From Clostridiales bacterium (GTDB taxonomy: Bacteria > Bacillota > Clostridia > Oscillospirales > Oscillospiraceae): a stretch of 64,000 nucleotides of DNA. Shown here in pieces: positions 1-7,205 of this stretch. The stretch's first letter is position 1; every line of letters starts with the position of its first letter. The DNA is taken from contig JAAVHT010000021.1 of assembly GCA_014799565.1 (NCBI GenBank), forward strand, positions 88,861 to 152,860. The letters run 5' to 3'. Under the pieces are notes generated by a model. The model had not been told where the DNA came from. It saw only the letters and a program-made list of their open reading frames with translations, and did no database searches. A program made the position numbers and the translations under genes.

Positions 1-1110
1 ATCCCCATGACCCTCATGCGGGGCTACGGCGGGGGGTGTGACCTGCACACCTGGCTCAACGACTTCATCTTCCCCGCCGAGGCCAAGTGGGATGACCGCT
101 CCCTGGCCGCCGCCACGGGGCTTGGCCTTGCCGAGATGATTGCCTGCGGCGTCACCTGCGTCGCGGATATGTATATGCGCACCGGCGTCATCGCTAAGCA
201 GGTGCTGGACGCGGGCATTTCCGCCAACCTGTCGGTGGGCGGGGTGTACTTCGGTGCGCCCGAGGATTTCTCCCCCGACAAGTGCGGCGACTGCGCCAAC
301 CAGCGGGCCCTCACCGAGGAGTGGCACATGGCCGGGGACGGCCAGATCATCGCCGATGCCTCCATCCACGGCGAGTACACCTCCTCCGCCCCCCTGTGGC
401 AGTGGATGGCGGACTACGCGCTGGAGCACGGCCTGGGTATGCACGTCCACATCTCCGAGACCCGCAAGGAACACGAGGAGTGCAAGGGCCGCCGGGGCGG
501 CCTGACCCCCATCCAGATCCTCAACCAATACGGCGTGTGGGACACCCGGGCCATCGCCGCCCACTGCGTGTGGACCACCCCCGAGGACTGGGCCATCATG
601 GCGGACAAGGGGGTTTCCTGCGTCCACAACCCCTACTCCAACCTGAAACTGGGCTCCGGCGTGGCCCACATCCCCGATATGCTCCAGGCCGGGGTGAACG
701 TGGCCCTGGGCACCGACGGCGTCAGCTCCCACAACAGCGTGGACTTCTTTGACGACATGAAGCTGGCCGCCATCCTCCATAACGGGGTGCGGGTGGATCC
801 CATGGCCCTCACCGCCCGTCAGGCGCTGGAAATGGCCACCGTCAGCGGTGCAAAGGCCCTGGGCCGGAACATCGGGCGCATTGAGGCGGGCGCCGTGGCC
901 GACCTGATCCTGGTGGACTTTGACTCCCCCAACCTGATCCCCTGCCATGACGAGGCGGAAAACCTGGTGTTCTCCGCCCATGGCTCCAATGTGTGGATGA
1001 ATATGGCCCGGGGCAAAATCATATACAAAAACGGGGCTTTCCTGACTTTGGATCTGGAGAAGATCCGCGCCGAGGTCAAGCAGTACGCCCTGCCCCTTAT
1101 CTTCCGTTGA
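1..1110 (+). CDS. mtaD: Amidohydrolase, probable 5'-methylthioadenosine/S-adenosylhomocysteine deaminase (5'-truncated)
   Basis: The open frame runs in from the window edge, so the N-terminus, including the first metal-binding HxH motif of the family, lies outside. What remains (about 369 codons) has the order expected of the TRZ/ATZ metal-dependent deaminase branch: GVTCVADMY, then HVHISET with a metal His, AAHCVW, CVHNPYSNLKLGSG, and GTDGVSSHNSVD with the catalytic Asp. These enzymes hydrolytically deaminate MTA or SAH to the inosyl compounds in the cytoplasm. The call among MTA/SAH deaminase, guanine deaminase and related enzymes rests on overall resemblance, so substrate is uncertain. It ends in TGA 18 bases before the flippase gene and is probably co-transcribed with it. 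Confidence 0.8.
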   Translation: MPMTLMRGYGGGCDLHTWLNDFIFPAEAKWDDRSLAAATGLGLAEMIACGVTCVADMYMRTGVIAKQVLDAGISANLSVGGVYFGAPEDFSPDKCGDCANQRALTEEWHMAGDGQIIADASIHGEYTSSAPLWQWMADYALEHGLGMHVHISETRKEHEECKGRRGGLTPIQILNQYGVWDTRAIAAHCVWTTPEDWAIMADKGVSCVHNPYSNLKLGSGVAHIPDMLQAGVNVALGTDGVSSHNSVDFFDDMKLAAILHNGVRVDPMALTARQALEMATVSGAKALGRNIGRIEAGAVADLILVDFDSPNLIPCHDEAENLVFSAHGSNVWMNMARGKIIYKNGAFLTLDLEKIRAEVKQYALPLIFR

Positions 1111-1128
1111 TGGGAAAGGTCTGAGGAT

Positions 1129-2805
1129 ATGTCTGCATCCACCCCAAAAAAGAATACCTTTTTCGGCGGCGCCGCCATTCTGGCGGCCAGCGTCGTGCTG
1201 GTCAAGGTCATCGGCGCGCTGTACAAGATCCCTCTGGGCGGCATCCTCACCGACGCGGCCTTTGCCGACTTCAACACCGCCTATTATATCTATTCCCTGC
1301 TCATCATCATCTCCACCGGCGGCCTGCCGGTGGCTCTGTCCAAGATGGTGTCCGAGGCCCACGCCCAGAACCGGGGCAATCAGGTGCAAAAGGTCTTTCG
1401 GCTGTCCATGGTGGCTTTCTGTACCCTGGGCGCGCTGAGCTGCGCCATCATGCTCTTCTTCCCCAAGCAGCTGGCGGAGCTGATGAACAACTCCCACAGC
1501 TATTGGAGCATTCTGGCTCTGGCCCCCGCCCTGTTTTTCATCTGCCCCATGTCCGCCCTGCGCGGGTACTTCCAGGGCCACTCCCTGATGACCCCCACCG
1601 CCGTGTCCCAGGTCATCGAGGCACTGTGCAAGCTGGTCATCGGCCTGGCCCTGGCCAAGATGATGGTGGGCGCGGGGATGGACGAGTCCCAGACCGCCGG
1701 CGGCGCCATTCTGGGCGTGTCGGTGGGCTGCGCCCTGGGCATGGTGTATATGTTTTTCTGCTACGGGCGCTTCCGCCTGTCCCTGCCCAAGTTCCGGGAC
1801 AGGCCGGATGAGTCGGAGAAGATCCTGTCCACCCTGACCAAGCTGGCCATTCCCATCACCCTTGGCTCGTCGGTGATGGCGGTGGTCAACCTGCTGGATT
1901 CCAGCATCATCATGGGCCGGCTCCAGGACGCCGCCGGCTTCACCGAGGAGACCGCCCGCACCCTGAAGGGCATCTACGACAAGGCCATGACCCTCTATAA
2001 TCTGCCCGCCTCCTTCATGGTTCCCCTGACGGCCAGCGTGGTTCCCGCGGTGTCCGCCGCCCGGGCCACGAAAAATTACCGGCAGGCCGCCCAGGTCAGC
2101 GAGACCGCCCTGCGCACCACCGCCCTGCTGGCCATACCCGCCGGGGTGGGGCTGTTCGCCCTGGGCGAGCCCATCATCCGGCTGCTCTATCCCAGCACCG
2201 ACGTGGCCCTGGCGGGCTGGATGCTGTCCATGCTGGGCCTCGCTTCCATCTGTGTGTGCATCATGCTGGTGTGCAATTCCATCATGCAGGCCCACCGGCT
2301 GGTCTCCATCCCGGTACTCACTACCGCCATCGGGTGCGTCCTCAAAATCATCATCAACTATGTGCTGGTGGGCAAACCCGACATCAACATCCAGGGCGGC
2401 CCCATCGGCACCCTGGTGTGCTTTGCCGTCATCGCCCTGCTGGATCTGGTCATCATCAAACTGGCCCTGCCTCGCTCCCTGAGCTATGTCCGGGTGTTCG
2501 CCAAGCCTGCGGCGGCCGCCGCCGCCATGGGCGCGTCCGTCTGGGCCGTCTACGGGCTGGCGTCCAAGCTGCTGGTCAAGCTGACCGCCTTCCAGGCCCT
2601 GGGTGAGGACGAAATGCCCCTGCTCACCGAGGCGGGCGAAGCCATCCTGTCCTGGAAGGGGAACGCCCTGTCGGTGATCGCCGCCATCGGGGTGGGCGTC
2701 ATCGTCTATTTCGCCTTGGTGCTGCTCACCCATGCCATCTCTCGGGAAGATTTGGCCCTCATGCCCAAGGGGGATAAGATCGCCCGGCTGCTCCGTATCC
2801 CGTAA
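1129..2805 (+). CDS. SpoVB/YabM-family polysaccharide flippase (MOP/MATE superfamily)
   Basis: 558-residue polytopic membrane protein with about 14 hydrophobic segments spread over its length, typical of MurJ/SpoVB/Wzx-type lipid-linked oligosaccharide flippases. The N-terminus has the family pattern of a Lys-rich leader followed by GAAILAASVVLVKVIGALYK. SpoVB proteins are associated with spore cortex peptidoglycan assembly; YabM is a paralogue encoded next to mazG (yabN) in Bacillus, and that neighbourhood is reproduced here, so YabM-like is the better positional match. The start ATG follows a TGAGGA ribosome binding site. It may share an operon with the upstream deaminase. Membrane topology and family are well supported; the lipid substrate is inference. 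Confidence 0.85.
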   Translation: MSASTPKKNTFFGGAAILAASVVLVKVIGALYKIPLGGILTDAAFADFNTAYYIYSLLIIISTGGLPVALSKMVSEAHAQNRGNQVQKVFRLSMVAFCTLGALSCAIMLFFPKQLAELMNNSHSYWSILALAPALFFICPMSALRGYFQGHSLMTPTAVSQVIEALCKLVIGLALAKMMVGAGMDESQTAGGAILGVSVGCALGMVYMFFCYGRFRLSLPKFRDRPDESEKILSTLTKLAIPITLGSSVMAVVNLLDSSIIMGRLQDAAGFTEETARTLKGIYDKAMTLYNLPASFMVPLTASVVPAVSAARATKNYRQAAQVSETALRTTALLAIPAGVGLFALGEPIIRLLYPSTDVALAGWMLSMLGLASICVCIMLVCNSIMQAHRLVSIPVLTTAIGCVLKIIINYVLVGKPDINIQGGPIGTLVCFAVIALLDLVIIKLALPRSLSYVRVFAKPAAAAAAMGASVWAVYGLASKLLVKLTAFQALGEDEMPLLTEAGEAILSWKGNALSVIAAIGVGVIVYFALVLLTHAISREDLALMPKGDKIARLLRIP

Positions 2806-2881
2806 TTTTTACGCTTCAAGCCTCTTTTCGGGGGCAAAAGCTAAACTTTCGTGCAAAATCTATTGCAATTCAGGTGACACT

Positions 2882-3679
2882 ATGGTAAACTGGTCAGCGA
2901 AATCGTCCTATAACTGTAAGGATCTGGAAGAAATTGTCCGCATCCTGCGCCACCCCGGCGGCTGTCCCTGGGATCAGGAGCAGACCCACCAGTCCATCCG
3001 CCGCAATTTCCTGGAGGAATCCTACGAAGTGGCTGAGGCCATCGACCGGGACGACGTGGATGGCCTGAAGGAGGAGCTGGGCGACGTGCTTCTCCAGGTG
3101 TACTTCCACACCTCCATCGAGGAGGACGCGGGCCGGTTCACCCTGGACGACGTGGCGGACGGCGTGTGTAAAAAGCTGATTTACCGTCACCCCCATGTGT
3201 TTGGGGATGTGTCGGTGGATTCCACCGATCAGGTTCTCTCCAACTGGGAGGAACTGAAAAAGAAGGAGAAGCACCAAGAGACCCAGGCCGACGCGGTGGA
3301 CGCCGTGGCCCGCACCCTGCCCGCGCTTTGGCGGGCGGAGAAGATGAAGAAAAAAGCCGCCAAGACCGGCTTTGACTGGTCGGACATATCCGGCGCGCTG
3401 GACAAGCTTTCCGAGGAGCTGGATGAGTTGCGCGCCGCCGTGCAGGAAGGAGACGGCGACCCGGCGGAGGAGCTGGGCGATCTGCTGCTGGCCGCGGTCA
3501 GCGTGGGCAGGTTCCTGAACGCCGACCCGGAGGACGCCCTTCACGCCGCCTGCGATAAGTTTTCCGCCCGTTTCCGCAAAACGGAGGAACTGACGGCGGG
3601 GCGCGGCCTGAAGATGGACGAGCTGTCGGAAGAAGAGCTTCACGCCATCTGGGTCGAGGCCAAAACCCATCTGCATTGA
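2882..3679 (+). CDS. mazG: Nucleoside triphosphate pyrophosphohydrolase MazG
   Basis: 265 residues with two tandem MazG domains. The first has HPGGCPWDQEQTHQSI followed by EESYEVAEAI and EELGDVLLQVYFH (metal-binding ExxE and ExxD pairs); the second has SEELDELRAAV and AEELGDLLLAAV. It hydrolyses (d)NTPs to monophosphates and pyrophosphate, a house-cleaning role against damaged nucleotides. The length equals that of two-domain MazG of enterobacteria. Bacillus YabN carries an extra N-terminal methylase-like domain that is absent here. The start at 2882 is chosen because AGGTGA lies at 2872-2877; the frame is open further upstream, but that part overlaps the flippase gene and reads as non-family sequence. 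Confidence 0.93.
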   Translation: MVNWSAKSSYNCKDLEEIVRILRHPGGCPWDQEQTHQSIRRNFLEESYEVAEAIDRDDVDGLKEELGDVLLQVYFHTSIEEDAGRFTLDDVADGVCKKLIYRHPHVFGDVSVDSTDQVLSNWEELKKKEKHQETQADAVDAVARTLPALWRAEKMKKKAAKTGFDWSDISGALDKLSEELDELRAAVQEGDGDPAEELGDLLLAAVSVGRFLNADPEDALHAACDKFSARFRKTEELTAGRGLKMDELSEEELHAIWVEAKTHLH

Positions 3680-3802
3680 CAACTTACAGCGTCATTCGCG
3701 CTTTAAGTTATATATTCTGCGGCCGGAGCCGCAATCATGAAAGGCAGTGACGCGCCACCGCGCGGCCTTGCTGGAACACAAATTTTAGGAGGAAGAAAAA
3801 AC

Positions 3803-4078
3803 ATGAACAAAACCGAACTGATCGCCGCCGTGGCGGAGAAGACCGGCCTGTCCAAGAAGGACAGCGACGCCGCCGTGGCCGCCGTGGTGGATGCCATTAC
3901 CGAGTCCCTGGTGAACGGCGAGAAGGTGCAGCTGGTGGGCTTTGGCTCCTTCGAGGTGAAGAGCCGCGCCGCCCGCATGGGCCGCAACCCCCACACCAAG
4001 GAGCAGATTGAGATTCCCGCGTCCAAGGTGCCCGTGTTCAAGGCCGGCAAGGCCCTCAAGGACACCGTGGCGAAATAA
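3803..4078 (+). CDS. hup: HU family histone-like DNA-binding protein
   Basis: 91-residue protein starting [20 protein letters not shown], with the core [22 protein letters not shown] and a C-terminal [12 protein letters not shown], which is the full HU signature including the GRNP DNA-minor-groove arm. HU dimers bend and compact DNA non-specifically. The start is fixed by an excellent AGGAGGAAG ribosome binding site at 3787-3795; an in-frame upstream ATG at 3737 would add a non-family extension and has no such site. It sits between mazG and rqcP, a clostridial variant of the Bacillus yabN-yabO pair. Length and motifs are entirely normal. Confidence 0.97.
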   Translation: MNKTELIAAVAEKTGLSKKDSDAAVAAVVDAITESLVNGEKVQLVGFGSFEVKSRAARMGRNPHTKEQIEIPASKVPVFKAGKALKDTVAK

Positions 4079-4090
4079 TATAAATATATT

Positions 4091-4111
4091 CCCACCTCCT
4101 CTGGGGGTGGG
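4091..4111 (+). other. Hairpin between HU and rqcP
   Basis: A 9-bp stem (CCCACCTCC pairing with GGGGGTGGG, loop TCT) begins 13 bases after the HU stop codon. No T-run follows, so it is not a standard intrinsic terminator. It may stabilise the abundant HU message or cause partial attenuation before rqcP. Function is inference. Confidence 0.4.
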
Positions 4112-4133
4112 AATCATGTTATGGAGGATCATC

Positions 4134-4376
4134 ATGAGATTGGATAAATGGCTGAAGGTGTCCCGGCTCATCAAGCGGCGCACCGTGGCCAACGAAGCCT
4201 GTGACGCCGGGCGGGTGACCGCCAACGGCCGTCCGGTGAAAGCGTCCTATGACGTGAAGCCCGGGGACGTGCTGGAGCTGAAGTTCGGCGAGAAGCTGAT
4301 CCGGGTGGAGGTGCTGTCCACCGCCGACATCGTGGGCAAGGCGGACGCGGAGGCCATGTACCGCCAGATCGTATAA
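4134..4376 (+). CDS. rqcP: RNA-binding S4 domain protein RqcP (YabO family)
   Basis: 80-residue single S4 domain: MRLDKWLKVSRLIKRRTVANEACDAGRV at the N-terminus is the canonical RNA-binding alpha-L motif, followed by NGRPVKASYDVKPGDVLEL. YabO/RqcP binds stalled 50S subunits and helps RqcH add C-terminal alanine tails in ribosome-associated quality control; Hsp15 is the enterobacterial relative. The start is set by GGAGG at 4123-4127, seven bases before the ATG at 4134. The order flippase, mazG, HU, rqcP supports the YabO assignment. The usual downstream spore genes yabP and yabQ are not here. Confidence 0.88.
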   Translation: MRLDKWLKVSRLIKRRTVANEACDAGRVTANGRPVKASYDVKPGDVLELKFGEKLIRVEVLSTADIVGKADAEAMYRQIV

Positions 4377-4412
4377 CACATAGATAAACACTATAGAGAG
4401 GAAGCGTTTCAC

Positions 4413-4820
4413 ATGGAAAAGCAGAACAAGAAAAAACTTGCTCCGGTATTGGCAGTCGCGGCCTTTATCGCGCTGGCCGTAGTGCTGGCGCTGGTGTGGC
4501 AGTTCACCCGTCCCGCCCCCGCGGCGGGGGCCAAGCACATCACGGTGGAGGTCGTCCACAAGGACGAGAGCACCAAGACCTTCACCTATGACACCGACGA
4601 GGAGTATCTGGCCGAGGTGCTGGTGGCCGAGGGGCTCATCTCGGGCGACGAGAGCGAGTTCGGCCTGTACGTCAAGACAGTGGACGGTGAGACCGCCGAC
4701 TATGACGTGGATCAGAGCTGGTGGGCCCTGTCCATCAACGGGGAGTTTGCCCAGACCGGCGTCAGCGCCACCCCGGTGTACGACGGGGACGCCTACACCT
4801 GGACTTACACCGTCGGCTGA
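4413..4820 (+). CDS. DUF4430-domain exported or membrane-anchored protein
   Basis: 135 residues: basic N-terminus (MEKQNKKK), one hydrophobic segment at about residues 9-29, then an external domain matching DUF4430. Visible hallmarks are TYDTDEEYLAEVLVAEGL, the Asp-rich turn, DQSWWALSINGEFAQTGVS and the terminal YTWTYTV. DUF4430 resembles the beta domain of transcobalamin/intrinsic factor. There is no lipobox Cys, so it is probably held by an uncleaved N-terminal helix or released after cleavage. The next gene, an ECF S-component, starts one base after its stop, so the two proteins are very likely translated together and act together, perhaps as surface binder and membrane transporter of the same ligand. 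The ligand is not visible in sequence. Confidence 0.8.
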   Translation: MEKQNKKKLAPVLAVAAFIALAVVLALVWQFTRPAPAAGAKHITVEVVHKDESTKTFTYDTDEEYLAEVLVAEGLISGDESEFGLYVKTVDGETADYDVDQSWWALSINGEFAQTGVSATPVYDGDAYTWTYTVG

Positions 4821-4821
4821 C

Positions 4822-5331
4822 ATGGCCCGCACCCTTGCCCGGAGGATCGCCCTCTTCGGCCTGCTGGGCGGGCTGCTCTTCGCCGCCAAGATGGCCATGG
4901 CCCCCCTGCCCAACATCGAGCCGGTGTCCCTGCTGGTGATGCTGTACGCCGTGTGTTTCGGCTGGCGGGGACTGTATGCCGTTTATGTCTACGTACTCCT
5001 GGAATACGCCGTCTGGGGTCTCCAGCTCTGGTCGGTGTTCTACTTATACGTGTGGCTCATCCTGTTCTGTCTGGCCCGCCTGCTGCGGAAGATGGAGTCT
5101 CCCCTGGGTTGGGCGGCATTGTCCGGCCTGTTTGGGCTAAGCTTCGGGGCGCTGTGCGCCCTCACCTACTGGGCGGCGGGGGGCTGGGCGGCAGCACTGT
5201 CCTGGTGGCTGTCGGGCATCCCCTGGGATCTTGTCCATGGCGTCGCCAACTTCGCCATCGCCCTGGTGCTGTTCAATCCCCTGCGCGGGCTGCTCACCAA
5301 GCTGCGCGGCCAATACGGCTTCAACCGATAA
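4822..5331 (+). CDS. Small integral membrane protein, probable ECF transporter S-component
   Basis: 169 residues with five to six hydrophobic helices and the size of an ECF-family substrate-binding (S) component. It opens with a basic stretch and a helix containing GLLGGLLFAAKMAMAPLPNIEPVSLLV, a pattern shared by ECF S-components, and ends with a short basic tail. Such proteins bind a vitamin or metabolite in the membrane and dock on shared EcfA1A2T modules; no EcfA or EcfT gene is in the window. It begins one base after the DUF4430 stop. DUF4430/S-component pairs are recurrent in clostridia and are often suspected to handle cobamides, which would suit the B12-dependent methionine synthase operon next door, but that ligand is inference. 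Confidence 0.72.
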   Translation: MARTLARRIALFGLLGGLLFAAKMAMAPLPNIEPVSLLVMLYAVCFGWRGLYAVYVYVLLEYAVWGLQLWSVFYLYVWLILFCLARLLRKMESPLGWAALSGLFGLSFGALCALTYWAAGGWAAALSWWLSGIPWDLVHGVANFAIALVLFNPLRGLLTKLRGQYGFNR

Positions 5332-5366
5332 AAACCGGGCTCCGGCTTACGCCGGAACCCGGTTTT
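5332..5366. terminator. Bidirectional terminator between the ECF gene and the methionine operon
   Basis: Strong hairpin: AAACCGGG and CCGGC arms pair across a TTAC loop with GCCGG and CCCGGTTT, followed by a T-run on the + strand and an A-run that becomes a T-run on the - strand. It sits directly after the + strand stop and abuts the stop codon of the convergent metF-fusion gene. Confidence 0.88.
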
Positions 5367-7205
5367 TTACCGCAATTCTTTCATGATCCGCGCAATCAAT
5401 TCCACCCGGCGGAATGGGGTCATGAGATACCACCCGTCGGTGTAGGGCTCCATGTCCCGGGCGGTTTTCACCGACAGCTCCAGGGCCAGATCCTCCGCCT
5501 CCTCCCGGCCCAGGCCCTCATAGCGCCTCACGATCTCCTCCGGCACAGATACCCCCGCCACCTCGTTGTTGAGGAACAGGGCGTTGCGGTGGCTGACGAT
5601 GGGGAACACGCCGCCCAGGATCTTCCCGTTCAGCCGCTCCCGGGCCAGCGCCAGGTTTTCCAGCGCCCGGGGGGAGTGGACAGGTTGGGTGAGGAAACCA
5701 GCCGCCCCGGCCTCTTCCTTCTCCAGGGCCAGCTCCAGCTGCTTCCGGAAGTTGACGGCGTTCACGTTCAGCGCCCCGAAGATCTGGAAGGGGGCGGACA
5801 GGCCGTGGCCGGTCAGGCCGCTGACATAGCGGATCAGCTTCCGGGAGTTGAAGTTGAATACGCTCTTCACCTCGTCCCGATCCTCGGTGGGGACGGGGTC
5901 GCCGGTGACCAGCAGCACGTTGCGCACGCCCTCCATGCTCAGCCCCAGCAGCAGCGCCTTGGTGGCGTTCAGGTTGCGGTCCCGGCAGGTCATATGGGGC
6001 AGGGGTTCCATCCCCGTCTCCCGGCGGATCTTACAGGCCAGCAGGCAGCTGTCCGCCCTGGGGCGGCCCACCGGGCAGTCGGACACGGTGACGGCGTCCG
6101 CTCCCGCGTCCCGCAGGGCCCGAACCCCGGCCATAAAGGTATCCACCTGGTCGTCCGCCGGCGGGTCCAGCTCCACGGCGACCACCCGCTTTCCCGCCTC
6201 CAGCTTATCCCGTAGGCGGTTCCGCCCAGGTTGTTTCTCCATCCTGACCCTGGGCTGGGCCAGGGCGGCCGGCAGGCCGCCGGGACAGTCGTTCGGCAGG
6301 CAGTCGGCAGACTGCCGGACCGGTCGTTGGGGCGAAGCCCCAATGACGGTTCCAGTCGAATGACGTCCCCCGCCCAATGCCCCAGCAGTAGCCGCGATGT
6401 GCCGGGGTGTGGTGCCGCAGCAGCCGCCCACAATGGCCGCCCCCGCCCCGGCGATGTCCGCCATCTGGGCGGCGAAGTAGTCCGCCTGACCCTGGTATAC
6501 CACCCTCCGGCCCAGCACCGTTGGGTAGCCCGCGTTGGGCATCACAGAGAGAAATTTCCCGTTCAAAACACTCAGATCCAGCCCCCGGACAAATTCCAGC
6601 AGATGGTGGGGGCCGGACACGCAGTTGAAGCCCACCGCGTCCACCCCGTCCAGGCCGGCGGCCCGCTCAAAGAGGGCGCGGCCCGGCAGGCCCTCCCGGG
6701 TCATCCCGTCCGCCCCCACGGCAAAGGACACCAGCAGGAACGCCTCGGGGCAGCGTCCCTTGATGTACCGGGCCAGCTCGGAGACACCCTCGTCGGAGGA
6801 CAGGGTCTCCACCACGAAATGGGTCAGCCCCTCATCCAGAAACACCTCCGCCTGCTGGCGGTAATACTCCCCAGGGGGCAACTCCCCCTCCGGGGGCGCG
6901 GGGCCCAGGTCGGCAAACACATAAGCCCCGAAGGGTTGGGCCGCCTCCAGGGCGAGGCGGCACCCCGCCTCGATGAGCCTCCGGGCCTCCTCCCCGTCCG
7001 TCCCCACGTCGAAGGTGTTGGTGCGGATGGCGCGGGTGCCCGCCTCCAGATAGGAGCGGTGGATGGCCGTAATCTCCTCTGGGTGATTCAAATTGGCCAG
7101 CTCGCACTGGGCCTCGGCCCTGCCGGGGCGGGAGGCAAAGTACGTGCCCATGGCCCCGTCAAACAGCAGGGGCTTCCCCTGCGCCAAATACTCTCGAATG
7201 TTCAT
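5367..7205 (-). CDS. Bifunctional homocysteine S-methyltransferase / methylenetetrahydrofolate reductase
   Basis: 612 residues of the YitJ type. Residues about 1-280 form a homocysteine methyltransferase domain: LLFDGAMGTY at the start, a zinc-site Cys in VGFNCVSGPHH, and GGCCGTTPRHI at about 260-270. Residues about 330-612 form the FAD-dependent 5,10-methylene-THF reductase barrel (VVAVELDPPADD, TGDP, EKEEAGAAGFLTQPV). It would make methyl-THF and could transfer methyl groups to homocysteine. It is the last gene of a three-gene - strand methionine operon and overlaps the metH stop codon by four bases. Oddity: the inter-domain linker (about residues 286-314) is encoded by a run of three palindromic hairpins and reads as low-quality sequence (SPQRPVRQSADCLPNDC), evidently an in-frame insertion. 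Confidence 0.93.
   Translation of the reverse strand: MNIREYLAQGKPLLFDGAMGTYFASRPGRAEAQCELANLNHPEEITAIHRSYLEAGTRAIRTNTFDVGTDGEEARRLIEAGCRLALEAAQPFGAYVFADLGPAPPEGELPPGEYYRQQAEVFLDEGLTHFVVETLSSDEGVSELARYIKGRCPEAFLLVSFAVGADGMTREGLPGRALFERAAGLDGVDAVGFNCVSGPHHLLEFVRGLDLSVLNGKFLSVMPNAGYPTVLGRRVVYQGQADYFAAQMADIAGAGAAIVGGCCGTTPRHIAATAGALGGGRHSTGTVIGASPQRPVRQSADCLPNDCPGGLPAALAQPRVRMEKQPGRNRLRDKLEAGKRVVAVELDPPADDQVDTFMAGVRALRDAGADAVTVSDCPVGRPRADSCLLACKIRRETGMEPLPHMTCRDRNLNATKALLLGLSMEGVRNVLLVTGDPVPTEDRDEVKSVFNFNSRKLIRYVSGLTGHGLSAPFQIFGALNVNAVNFRKQLELALEKEEAGAAGFLTQPVHSPRALENLALARERLNGKILGGVFPIVSHRNALFLNNEVAGVSVPEEIVRRYEGLGREEAEDLALELSVKTARDMEPYTDGWYLMTPFRRVELIARIMKELR
6264..6350. repeat. In-frame palindromic repeat inside the metF-fusion gene
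   Basis: Three consecutive hairpins in 87 bases: GGCGGCC-GGCA-GGCCGCC (6264-6281), GGCAGTC-GGCA-GACTGCC (6299-6316) and a longer one built on TTGGGGC-GAA-GCCCCAA extended by ACCG/CGGT (6319-6350). All fall in the linker between the two enzyme domains and keep the reading frame. The look is that of a small palindromic mobile repeat. Confidence 0.75.

Noticed and set aside
2732-2881. N-terminal extension of MazG (methylase domain as in Bacillus YabN)
   Set aside because: The extra in-frame residues overlap the flippase gene and its stop region, have no methylase motifs, and a proper ribosome binding site precedes the ATG at 2882.
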